Under the pieces are notes generated by a model. It saw only the letters and a program-made list of their open reading frames with translations, was not told where the DNA came from and did no database searches. The translations under genes were made by a program, and so were the position numbers. This document shows positions 1 through 9,010 of a stretch of 36,792 bases of DNA, piece after piece. Source of the DNA: Deltaproteobacteria bacterium SM23_61 (GTDB lineage Bacteria > Desulfobacterota > SM23-61); assembly GCA_001304105.1 (NCBI GenBank), contig LJUR01000014.1, positions 1 to 36,792 on the forward strand, given 5' to 3'. Positions within the stretch are counted from its first letter, which is position 1. Each line of letters begins with the position of its first letter.

Positions 1-1
1 C

Positions 2-232
2 CACGGGATCCACCCCAAAGTGGTAGCTCTGCCCGAAGGGCTGGGCCACTGGGAGTTGGGGAAGATTGCCCGGGCAAAGAGATATAGGAGCAGCGATTTT
101 GACACCCACGAGCTCTGGTGGGAAGAGCAAGGAAATGGGGTCCACCCAAACAGAGTGATTCCCGCCCAATTCGATCCGGCTGGAGGGGGGGCGGCGAGGA
201 ATGATACCGTAGTCACCTTAACCAAAGTCTGA
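2..232 (+). CDS. Molybdopterin-dependent oxidoreductase, C-terminal fragment (5' end outside window)
   Basis: Frame is open from the window edge (HGIHPKVVALPEGLGHWELGKIARAKRY...GVHPNRVIPAQFDPAGGGAARNDTVVTLTKV*); resembles the C-terminal molybdopterin dinucleotide-binding domain; followed by a multiheme cytochrome gene. Confidence 0.65.
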   Translation, partial: HGIHPKVVALPEGLGHWELGKIARAKRYRSSDFDTHELWWEEQGNGVHPNRVIPAQFDPAGGGAARNDTVVTLTKV

Positions 233-389
233 CTGAAGATATTTGGATATTTCCCCTGCCATCCCCTCCGCTCTGGCGGGGAAGGTGAGGGTGGATCAAA
301 GATCAAAGGGAGTTTAGATGCGTCTCCCTTACCACGGGGGAAGAGGAGGCGCCGGGATAGAACCTTACATTCGACTCCGAGGACAGGCC

Positions 390-932
390 ATGAAAATTCC
401 AGCCATACCGAAACTCTCCAAGCGCACCTGGGCTTTGATCGTCTGTGTCTTGGTGATCCTGGCGGCCATTCCGGGCCTCGGGTTGGTCCGGTTTACCACC
501 AGCCACCCCTTCTTCTGCATGAGCTGCCATAAGAATCAAGAGCCTATCGCCATGTGGGCCCCCTCGCGAGCCCATCCGTCATCGGTGGGCTGCGTGGATT
601 GCCATACGCCCGAGGGAGGAATTACCCTTTCCCATACTTTTTCGGCCAGCGACGATTTGATGAACCAAAGATGCCTGAGCTGCCATCCCACCAATCCGGC
701 GGGAGAGCAGATGGATCTAGACAAGGTAAGGATCGTAAAAATTTCCCACCAACAGCACGAGAAGGAGAAGGCCCTGTGCATCGACTGCCACCGCAATGTA
801 GAACACGACAAGGGGACTCCCCGGACCAACCGGCCCACCATGGAGACCTGTTACCAGTGCCACGAGGCCCATCCCCGGACCCAGGCCTGCGACACGTGCC
901 ACCCCATCAACCTGGTCTACACGAAAAAATAA
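390..932 (+). CDS. Multiheme c-type cytochrome, NapC/NirT-like, membrane anchored
   Basis: N-terminal TM anchor (KRTWALIVCVLVILAAIPGLGLV) then six CXXCH motifs (CMSCH, CVDCH, CLSCH, CIDCH, CYQCH, CDTCH). ATG at 390 preferred over the upstream start at 318. Confidence 0.85.
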   Translation: MKIPAIPKLSKRTWALIVCVLVILAAIPGLGLVRFTTSHPFFCMSCHKNQEPIAMWAPSRAHPSSVGCVDCHTPEGGITLSHTFSASDDLMNQRCLSCHPTNPAGEQMDLDKVRIVKISHQQHEKEKALCIDCHRNVEHDKGTPRTNRPTMETCYQCHEAHPRTQACDTCHPINLVYTKK

Positions 933-1140
933 GACGCCTAGGGGCGATTCACGAAAAACCCTATTTTAAAACCGCTCTCCTTCATTAATTTACATCCATT
1001 TCCCAATCTGCTATTATTGCTCTAACCTGTTTTGGATTATCTATCCCGGCATAATGCCTACATCCCTATTGCTCTGCCCGGCTGTGGTGTTAAATCTTTA
1101 ATTTTTTTTGCAATTTTTTGGATCTTTATCCGGATGTGCC

Positions 1141-1350
1141 CGTTTTCATCCGGCCCCATTCGGTCTTTTTTTGTTCAATTCTTTGGCCAATAGAATCTGC
1201 GTTTATCTGAGCTTCTGTTGGGCAAAGCCTTAAACTTTTCTTGGGGTTTTTTCAATGAATCCTTATGCCTCTGTATCCGTTTTCATCCGCGTCCCATTCA
1301 GTCTTTGGTCTTTAAGCCTTCTGAGGTTATAAAATCTGTGTTTATCTGTG
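1141..1350. repeat. Imperfect direct repeat, two ~70-bp copies (1141-1210 and 1278-1350)
   Basis: Both read CGTTTTCATCCG..CCCATTC.GTCTTT...AATCTG.GTTTATCTG; spacing about 137 bp. Confidence 0.7.
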
Positions 1351-1429
1351 TCCGATAGAAAGTTTTTGGTTGCGGCGAAGCCGCGTTGTGTTCTCTGAGC
1401 CCTCGGTGGTAGAAATTTGGAGGTCTTCC

Positions 1430-2476
1430 ATGCGTTCCATCTTCATCGGGTCCACGGGGGCGGGACCGGGCCAGACCCTGGCCACGTGGGCCCTGGCCGC
1501 CCGGCTGAAAGAGAGAGGGCTGAAGGTCGGTTTCTTCAAGCCTTACGGTCTCCTTCCGGATTCAACGGTCTCTTCTCCCGGCGGCTTTTGCGACCCTGAC
1601 GTCCTGCTTTTCAAACAAGTCTTGGAAATTTCCGCGCCGGACGAAACCCTCTGTCCGATTCCGTTCCCGGAAAATCAGGCTTCGGCTGGGATGCAGGGTG
1701 AGGAACTCGTGGAGAAAATACAGAAGGCTTATCTGGAGGTCTCCCGGGGGAAAGATGTGGTTTTAATCATGGGGGGCAAGGAAATTTTTTTTGGAGAAGG
1801 GGGGCCCGGCCTCTCGGATGGTTTATTGGTCAAGTCTTTTGAATCCTCCGTCCTGCTGATCGATCGCTACCAGCGGGATAACCTGACTTTTTACTCGGTT
1901 CTCTCCCTGAACTCCTTCCTTGAGGGGCGGGTGAAGTCGGTTATCCTCAATCACGTGCCGGCGGATAAGATGGACCACGTGAAGACCAAGGTGGTTTCCT
2001 TCCTCCAGCAGAAGGGAGTGAAGTCGGCGGTGGCCGTTCCTGAAGACCCCATCCTGGCCGCCCTCACGGTTTCCGGCATAGCCGATATCACCGGTGGAGA
2101 GATCCTGGGCGGTGCCCGGGGAGAAGGGAATCTGGTGCAGACTTCGACCATCGGAGCCAAGCACCTGGAAGGGCCGCTCTCCATCTTCAAGCAGGTGTAC
2201 AACAAGGTGGTTCTCGTGGGTTTGAACCCCGAGGAAAAACCCGTGTCCGGGATCATTTTGACCGGGGGAAAAACCCCCGGCGAAAGGGTGGTCAAGGTGG
2301 CGCAAGATCGGGAGATTCCCCTGATTCTGACCCGGGGGGACACTTTTCAGGTTATGGAACGGCTGGAGAAGGCCAGACCGGGCTTGACCCTCAAGGATGA
2401 ATTCAAAGTGCACCGCTTCCTCAAATTGATCGATGGGGTCAATAGCGGGAGCCGGTGGGTGGAAGAACTCCTCTGA
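1430..2476 (+). CDS. BioD-like P-loop / DRTGG-domain protein (phosphotransacetylase N-terminal-like)
   Basis: MRSIFIGSTGAGPGQTLATWALAARLKERGLKVGFFKPYG resembles the dethiobiotin-synthetase-like fold; C-terminal GIILTGGKTPGERVV resembles DRTGG. GGAGGT ribosome site just upstream of ATG 1430. Confidence 0.7.
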   Translation: MRSIFIGSTGAGPGQTLATWALAARLKERGLKVGFFKPYGLLPDSTVSSPGGFCDPDVLLFKQVLEISAPDETLCPIPFPENQASAGMQGEELVEKIQKAYLEVSRGKDVVLIMGGKEIFFGEGGPGLSDGLLVKSFESSVLLIDRYQRDNLTFYSVLSLNSFLEGRVKSVILNHVPADKMDHVKTKVVSFLQQKGVKSAVAVPEDPILAALTVSGIADITGGEILGGARGEGNLVQTSTIGAKHLEGPLSIFKQVYNKVVLVGLNPEEKPVSGIILTGGKTPGERVVKVAQDREIPLILTRGDTFQVMERLEKARPGLTLKDEFKVHRFLKLIDGVNSGSRWVEELL

Positions 2477-2489
2477 TTGCGGAATAAAA

Positions 2490-2576
2490 ACCGTTGCCGG
2501 TTGTCGGTTCCCAGTTACCGGTTCATCGTTATATTTTTTTTGACCGGCAACGGGGAACCGGGAACGGGCAACAAGG
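2490..2576. repeat. Intergenic imperfect inverted repeat of GCCGGTT/GGTTCCC type
   Basis: Arm 2490-2525 (accgttgccggttgtcggttcccagttaccggttca) is approximately the reverse complement of 2540-2576 (tgaccggcaacggggaaccgggaacgggcaacaaggt); half-copy at 28590-28622. Confidence 0.7.
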
Positions 2577-2621
2577 TTTTATTCACTTGAGCGCACTTCA
2601 GACATTTTAGGCCTTGTCTCT

Positions 2622-3431
2622 ATGCCCTGGCTCAAACGCATCAACTCCATGTCCCAGAGCCAAAAGGAGGGGCTGTACCGCCTGCTCATTCCCCCTTCGC
2701 TATTCAGGCGGTTCCAGATCAACCCTCTAACCTTTACGGATTATGAGGGGAACCGGTTGGTCCGGTTCTACTGTCCCGAGCGGGAAGAAACGGTGATGAT
2801 CGAGGTGAAGCGAAAACTCGACGACCCGGACCCCGTTTACTCCATCCAGGCATCGGACGGGCCGGACTTCACCCAGGTGAACTGGGATTTTCTTATCGTG
2901 AACGACCCGGACAGCGAACGGTTCAACATTGACGTGGATGAACAGGGCCGGGACACCATGTGGGGGAGGGCCTCCCGCAACCTGCCCGAAGAGATCAAGG
3001 CCCTTGAGGCGGGCATGGCCCCCGGTCAGGTCCGCAAAGGGCTGGGGCTGACCCGGGAAGTCATCACCGGCCTGGAGTATTTTGCCAAGATTTTAGACAT
3101 TAAGACCATCAGCCTGGAAGCGCTCTTTTATCACAATGCCATTGTGTATGAGCGTTGCGGGTTCACCTATTTTGAAGGCTTCAAACGTATGACCCGGATT
3201 CACCAGGCCTTCCAGCCCGGAGGAAAGCTCTTCAGGCTGCTGGACGGCTCGACCCCCTTCCGCCAGACGGGGTTTGAGAAGACCGTCCGCGGCCGCTCCT
3301 GGGCCGTTCACGACGGAGTGGTCAGCGAGATCGACGATGAGGTTCTCGACGAAGGCTGGTACTCCCCCAAGATGTACCTCCTGGTCGGCCAGCCCCGCAC
3401 CGCCACAACCTTCCCCGACGCCGTTTACTGA
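2622..3431 (+). CDS. Conserved hypothetical protein (269 aa)
   Basis: Long ORF with no competing frame, just downstream of the DRTGG-like gene; no family recognised with confidence. Confidence 0.75.
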   Translation: MPWLKRINSMSQSQKEGLYRLLIPPSLFRRFQINPLTFTDYEGNRLVRFYCPEREETVMIEVKRKLDDPDPVYSIQASDGPDFTQVNWDFLIVNDPDSERFNIDVDEQGRDTMWGRASRNLPEEIKALEAGMAPGQVRKGLGLTREVITGLEYFAKILDIKTISLEALFYHNAIVYERCGFTYFEGFKRMTRIHQAFQPGGKLFRLLDGSTPFRQTGFEKTVRGRSWAVHDGVVSEIDDEVLDEGWYSPKMYLLVGQPRTATTFPDAVY

Positions 3432-3566
3432 TTTACCCGGCATTTTCCCCGGCAGCCCAAAAAGAATGATGGGCAGCCAATTCCACGTCCCGAAAATACC
3501 TAATTACTTAAGCCTGACCCCATGCCTTTTGAAGAGCGCAGGGCGGCGTTTGCCAGGGAAGGGCAA

Positions 3567-3605
3567 TAAAAAACCCGTGCGACCGAAGGAGCGGAACGCA
3601 CGGGT
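3567..3605 (-). terminator. Rho-independent terminator closing the minus-strand transport operon
   Basis: On minus: ACCCGTGCG-ttccgctccttcggt-CGCACGGGT followed by TTTTTT; arms 3573-3581 and 3597-3605, about 30 bp past the tctC stop codon. Confidence 0.9.
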
Positions 3606-3634
3606 ATAGATAGGATGGCTGTTGGACCCGGTTC

Positions 3635-4618
3635 TTATTTTTTAAGAGCAATCCCCGCCATCTTGGCAATCCTTCCATAGTCTTTATGCATCATGGCCAG
3701 CCATTTTCCGAAGGCCTCGCCTTTGATGAATTTGAGATCCGTTCCGCGGGATTCCAGAAGTTTCAAAAACTCCGGATCTTTGCTCACCTTTTCGAAGCCA
3801 TTAATCAGAAAATCCACAATTTCTTTCGGCGTCCCTTTGGGGGCCGCGATCCCTCGCCAGGAAACCACGTTCGCCTGATACCCGAGTTGGAGGGTCGTGG
3901 GAACCTCTTTCATGGCGGCAAAACGATTTTCCGCAATGATCGCCAGCGTCTTCACCTTCCCCGCCTGGACATGGGGAAAAATCTCTGAGGCACTTGTGAT
4001 CGTGGCGTCCAGATGCCCGCCCAAAAGGGCGGTAATCGAAGGGCCGGCCCCCTTGTAGGGAACGTAGGTAAGCTTCAGGCTCGCGGCATGGGCCAGCGCT
4101 TCTCCTGCCAGATGCCAAGGGCTTCCCGTCCCCGCTTGTCCGACCCGAAGCTTGCCGGGATTCGCTTTGGCTGCTTTAATGAAATCTTCCAGGGTTTTGT
4201 ACTTGCTGTCCGCCAAAACGCTGATGCAGGAGGGAACGACGGCAACCAGAGCGATGGGTTCATAGTCCTTATAGGTTACCGGATATCCTTTGGTAATATG
4301 GGGGGCAATGGTCAACGTGGTGACAATGAAGGTTAAAACATACCCATCCGGCTTGGCCTTGGCACCATAGTTAAAGCCGATGGCCCCCGCGCCTCCGGCC
4401 CGGTTGGTCACAAAAATGGTCTCCCCGATATACTTGGAGCCGTATTGCGCGACTGCTCTTCCCAAAATGTCGGATCCGCCCCCGGGGTTAAAGGCCACGA
4501 CCAATTCAATCTTTTTTTTCGGATAGTCCAGGGCTACCGACGAGCCCTGAATGACGAATACCGCAAGTACGGTTGCGATCAATCCCATAAGCCACTTTTC
4601 TTTGAAAACTTTGCGCAT
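3635..4618 (-). CDS. tctC: Tripartite tricarboxylate transporter substrate-binding protein (Bug/TctC)
   Basis: Signal peptide then YPKKKIELVVAFNPGGGSDILGRAVAQ...GGAGAIGFNYGAKAKPDGYVL...VPYKGAGPSITALLGGHLDA, typical Bug motifs. Confidence 0.93.
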   Translation of the reverse strand: MRKVFKEKWLMGLIATVLAVFVIQGSSVALDYPKKKIELVVAFNPGGGSDILGRAVAQYGSKYIGETIFVTNRAGGAGAIGFNYGAKAKPDGYVLTFIVTTLTIAPHITKGYPVTYKDYEPIALVAVVPSCISVLADSKYKTLEDFIKAAKANPGKLRVGQAGTGSPWHLAGEALAHAASLKLTYVPYKGAGPSITALLGGHLDATITSASEIFPHVQAGKVKTLAIIAENRFAAMKEVPTTLQLGYQANVVSWRGIAAPKGTPKEIVDFLINGFEKVSKDPEFLKLLESRGTDLKFIKGEAFGKWLAMMHKDYGRIAKMAGIALKK

Positions 4619-4702
4619 ATCTTTCCTCCTTTTTTTGTTTTTGTAAGTGGTTGGTGCTTCGCTATTTCCCTCCTTTCCTCCTGGATTCTCTTCCCAGTCG
4701 AT

Positions 4703-6174
4703 TCACCGTCTTTGGGCAACCGAACGAAAAGCCCGTTTCATCCATGGTGCCACAAAGGGCAGAATCGTCAAGACCAACAAGACGGTGCTGATGGGCGTAA
4801 AAAATTTGAAAAAATCTCCTCCGCAGAGCAAAACGGTTCTGGCAAAGTTGGTCTCCACCATTCCACTCAGGATCATGCCAATAATCAGGGGGGCACGGGG
4901 AATGTTGGTCTTTATCCCCCGATCCCGGAGAGGGCCATCACGTAAACATCGAACATGTTGTTCCGCAGGGAAAAAGAGCCGGCGAAACAAAGGAGCAGGA
5001 TGATGGGGCTTAAAAGGTAGTTGGGCACCCGCGAAATCTTGGCGAAGAATTTCGCCAAGGTTAGACCGAAGACGAGCATCAAAACATTCGCCACACCCAT
5101 TCCCAGGATCAGTTTCCAGACGAGTCCCATCTGTTTGCTCATCAAGAGGGGCCCTGGCTGGAGGCCGTGAACCATGAAGGCTCCCATGATGATCGCCGTC
5201 ACCGCGCCTCCCGGGATCCCGAGAGTGAGAAGGGAAATCATGGTGCCACCCGTGGCGGCGTTGTTGGCCGATTCTGGACAGGCGATCCCCTCCGGGTAGC
5301 CGGTTCCGTAAAGTTCGGGATGCTTGGAAAGATTGCGCCCTTGGCTGTAGGATATGATAGCGGCGATGTCGGCCCCCGTTCCGGGTACCGCACCCACGAT
5401 CAGGCCCACCCCCGAGGAGCGGAGGATGGGGAGCCGGAGATTCCTGAATAGGGAAGGGGGGGGAAAAATTCTTTCAATCCTGGGGATCTTCGGGCGGATG
5501 GCCGAAAGGGCCTCGATATTCATCAATATCTCGGGGATGGCGAACATGCCGATCATCACCGGCATGTAGGGAATGCCCCCCAGAAGGTTGCTGTTTTCGA
5601 AGGTAAACCGGGGAATCCCGTGAATTTCATCGATCCCGATGGTGGCCAGGAAGATCCCGATGCCCGCGGCCAGCAGACCCTTCGGCAGAGACTTCCCGGA
5701 AAAATGAGCCACGGCCGCCAGGGCAAATATCCCCAGAGCAAAATATTCTCTTTCTCCGAAGGCCAACCCTAGAATCGCGATGGGCCGCGAGACCAGGGCC
5801 AGGACGATGACGCTGACCATGCCGCCCACAAAAGAAGAGATGGTCGCGATCCCGATCGCTAACCCGCCTTCCCCTTTCTTGGCCAAGGCATTTCCGTCGA
5901 AGATGGTCGCCACGGCGGCGGGCGTACCGGGAATGCCCAGGAGGATCGCTGAAATCGACCCTCCGTACACCGCCCCCACGTAGATGCCCAACAACAGCAT
6001 AATACCGGGCAACGGGTCCATGACGAAGGTCAGCGGGGAAACCAGGGCGACCCCCAGCGTTGCCGACAATCCCGGGAGGACCCCGACGATGATTCCCGTC
6101 ATCACCCCCTCGGCGATGATCAGAAGGATGGGCCAATCCAGAACCGCTCCTATATGGGAGAAAAACGCGTCCAT
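4703..6174 (-). pseudogene. tctA: TTT permease TctA, reading frame broken near its C-terminus
   Basis: Frame 4912-6174 encodes TctA (GVLPGLSATLGVALVSPLTF, GIPGTPAA, VPGTGADIAAIISYSQGRN) and stops at ...MALSGIGG*; the TctA C-terminus (KTNIPRAPLIIGMILSGMVETNFARTVLLCGGDFFKFFTPISTVLLVL) continues in another frame in the ORF ending at 4703. Confidence 0.85.
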
Positions 6175-6194
6175 TTTCGGTCCCTCAGGGAAAC

Positions 6195-7505
6195 TTACGG
6201 AAATACGACATTAAAGAGCATGGAAAAAATCCCGTAAACCGCAATTGTCACCATGCCGGAAGTCACCAGGATTCGGGCAAGCGCCGGCCGGATTCTCCAA
6301 GGATAGAGAAGCAGGCTTGCGGCGATCATAAACACGAACGCCACAGGAATGAAACCCGTAAAAGGGACAGTCAAAATGAACAGGGTGAACACGCCGATGG
6401 TCCCTAAGACCCGGTAAAGGTTCATCCGGTCTTTTTCTGCCCGGCCATCCTCCTGGACCCCCAGCTCTTCAAAGATTGCCTTCTGCACCGATAGAAGCCG
6501 GCAAAAGGCTTCCGGCCCCCGGATGTATTCGGCCTCTTTTCTCTCGATGATTTCCTGCCGGAGCATTTTCAGGTTTTCCGGTTTGGTCAGGAGGGAAAAA
6601 ATCCGTTCCCCTGCGCTCGGTTCCGCTTTCCTCGGCAGCCCCAAACCCACCCATGTCCCCGAGACGAGATTGGCTCCCAGTTCCTGAAAGGTGGGGGTCC
6701 GGGGCAGGCTCGGGAGGCGTTCGGGACTCGCCACCGCTACGATATCGAAATGTTTGAGAATCTCCTCATTCTGCAAAAAAACCGTCAGGGGAAGGAGCCC
6801 CGCCGAGATGGTTCCCTCTTGCAAGGCATCCAACATCGCAGGTGAATCGTCGAACCAGACCCCACGGACCTCCCGGCCCCTCCCGGTCAAGGCCTCCCCC
6901 AGATAATAAGGAAGGTCCCGGCGATGACAAAAACCTATGGGCGGGTCTTTTGACCCTCCAAGAATCGCCTCAAGGCTCAATCGCTTCGATTCTTGGCTTT
7001 CGACCCGGGTCCCCACAATAACATCAGGGTCAAAAAGCACTCCCATGACCGGAAGGAATTTTTCCAGTGTTTTTAAAGCCCCCAAGAAATTCGGAGCCGT
7101 AGCTTGATCGTTGGTGATCACCGTCAGGGTCTTTCCATCCGGTGCAGCCATGGATCCTTTATACTGGGCGGAAAAGTAGCCTTCCCCTGGATGGTTCTCG
7201 ACCACCCAGGGACTCTTTATTTCCTTGGTCAGAAGGTCGGCAATCTGGTTGACCAGGAACCCCTTGCCGCTTCCTGCGGCAAAGGGAGAAAGGAGGCGAC
7301 ATTCAGGAGGGGAAAAAGCTTTGAGGATGATCAAAACGGTCATAGCCATGACGACGATGAGGATAAAGAGGGGGAAAACCCCCGGGCCCACGGTTCCGGC
7401 GACATGGCTTTCAAACTGGGCCAAATCCAGGAGCATAAAAATGGAGAGTCCGATGACCCCCCCCATGAGAAGGATGACCGGCAAATCAATTTTTTTTGGT
7501 CTCAT
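6195..7505 (-). CDS. TctB-family membrane protein with inserted Bug/TctC-like substrate-binding domain
   Basis: N-terminus is TctB-like (two TMs, GTVGPGVFPLFILIVV); residues ~72-355 look like a full Bug domain (SPFAAGSGKGFLVNQIADLL, WVVENHPGEGYFSAQYKGSMAAPDGKTL, LPRTPTFQELGANLVSGTWVGLGLP); C-terminus returns to TctB-like TMs. Confidence 0.8.
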   Translation of the reverse strand: MRPKKIDLPVILLMGGVIGLSIFMLLDLAQFESHVAGTVGPGVFPLFILIVVMAMTVLIILKAFSPPECRLLSPFAAGSGKGFLVNQIADLLTKEIKSPWVVENHPGEGYFSAQYKGSMAAPDGKTLTVITNDQATAPNFLGALKTLEKFLPVMGVLFDPDVIVGTRVESQESKRLSLEAILGGSKDPPIGFCHRRDLPYYLGEALTGRGREVRGVWFDDSPAMLDALQEGTISAGLLPLTVFLQNEEILKHFDIVAVASPERLPSLPRTPTFQELGANLVSGTWVGLGLPRKAEPSAGERIFSLLTKPENLKMLRQEIIERKEAEYIRGPEAFCRLLSVQKAIFEELGVQEDGRAEKDRMNLYRVLGTIGVFTLFILTVPFTGFIPVAFVFMIAASLLLYPWRIRPALARILVTSGMVTIAVYGIFSMLFNVVFP

Positions 7506-7549
7506 TGGACAACTCGATCCCCATCCATCCCGGCCCTGTTTGAAAAGGC

Positions 7550-8935
7550 TCAGGCGAAAAACTGGAGCAGCGAGAGGAGCTCCTTTTGGTTTTCCAGATT
7601 TTCAACGAAATCGAGAATTTTTTCCCCCCTCTCCTCTGGCAAGGGAGGCTGCGCGAATCCCGCGCAGCGGCGGAATTTTTCCTCGACTTCCTGCAGGGTC
7701 AACGGATTGTCCGGGCTTCCCTTGCGTTCGAGGACTTTCCGGCGAAGCCTTTCTCCCTTTTTCGTCCGCAGTTCAACGACGGCCGGCGAAACGTAACTTT
7801 GAAAATCCTTTTCCAATTGGCCGTCCACGAGGCAGTCGACCCGTTGGGCCATCTTGAGAACTTCCGGGTTACGGATCTCCTCCATCGTAAAATCATCCAG
7901 GAAGACCTTCTTTCTTACCAGGGCAGCGGCCACTGTATAGGGAAGGCTGAATTGCGCCTGGGGAATCGTCTCGGGCATGCGCGTCTTTTCCAAGGGCAGG
8001 CACACAAAATTGAATCCCTGCTGGTTCACTTTGACCATGACCCCATCCACGTCATCGGGGGTCAAATCCCGCTCGGCGAGGATATCCAGGACGGCATCGA
8101 TGGCCGCGTGCGTATGCATGCAACAGGGGTACTTTTTCAGGGTCACATGAACTCCTTCGAATTTTTCCCCGAGACCTTCCAGAAGATGCCTGCGGTCGTA
8201 TTGGCCGCGGTGATAAACGGGATAATATCCGAATTTTCCTTCCAGAACCTCTTTGGCTGCGGTAAGGCCTCCCCGGGCAAAAACCCCCGCATAAATACCC
8301 GCTTGAGCGGCCAATCCCTGACAAAAGCGCGTCGCCAGGGTTCCCTCCAGGAGGTTTTGGGAATTCCCCGAGGTCTGGCTGTAGGCCAGGCCCATGGCAT
8401 GAATCATTTTTTCCTCATCCAGCCCGAGAACCCTTCCGACCACTCCGGCGCACCCAAAAGCGGCATACTGGTACGTTACGTTCATGCCGCTCAGCCCGGA
8501 GGGAATCTTGTGGGTCCGGCCCATCCGGCACATCAGGTCGATCCCCAGGGTGACGGCGGTCAAAAATTCCCGGCCCTCCAAGCCGCCCCTCATTTCGGCG
8601 GCGGCCAGGGCCGCAGGGACGATCGAAGCGCTGGCATGCATCGTACCGGGCTCAAAGACATCGTCGAAGTCCACCGCCCGGGCCATCATGCCGTTGGCCA
8701 GAGCAGCCAGGAAAGCCGGGACCTTCCTGCGCGACCGGAAGATCGTGCTTTCTTCCTTCCCGCCCCATTCCAGCGCCTGGGCAACGACCTCGGGGCAACC
8801 CTGGGCGTTCGTCCCCGCGAACATGGCCGCAAATGTATCCAAGACGCTCTTCTTCGTGGCGGCGTGAACCTGGGGTGGAATATCTTCAAACTGAATCCCG
8901 ATCAGGTTTCGAACCAATGGAACGATGGCGTCCAT
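7550..8935 (-). CDS. MmgE/PrpD family protein
   Basis: 461 aa; VHAATKKSVLDTFAAMFAGTNA, MMARAVDFDDVFEPGTMHASASIVPAALAAAE, KKYPCCMHTHAAIDAVL are MmgE/PrpD-type motifs. Confidence 0.92.
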   Translation of the reverse strand: MDAIVPLVRNLIGIQFEDIPPQVHAATKKSVLDTFAAMFAGTNAQGCPEVVAQALEWGGKEESTIFRSRRKVPAFLAALANGMMARAVDFDDVFEPGTMHASASIVPAALAAAEMRGGLEGREFLTAVTLGIDLMCRMGRTHKIPSGLSGMNVTYQYAAFGCAGVVGRVLGLDEEKMIHAMGLAYSQTSGNSQNLLEGTLATRFCQGLAAQAGIYAGVFARGGLTAAKEVLEGKFGYYPVYHRGQYDRRHLLEGLGEKFEGVHVTLKKYPCCMHTHAAIDAVLDILAERDLTPDDVDGVMVKVNQQGFNFVCLPLEKTRMPETIPQAQFSLPYTVAAALVRKKVFLDDFTMEEIRNPEVLKMAQRVDCLVDGQLEKDFQSYVSPAVVELRTKKGERLRRKVLERKGSPDNPLTLQEVEEKFRRCAGFAQPPLPEERGEKILDFVENLENQKELLSLLQFFA

Positions 8936-9010
8936 CGCCGAGTTCCTTTCCCGCCCCCCCTCAAGGGCAAAAGGACGGAATGGGCCTTCCGATCCAATCC
9001 GCCCGGAGGA

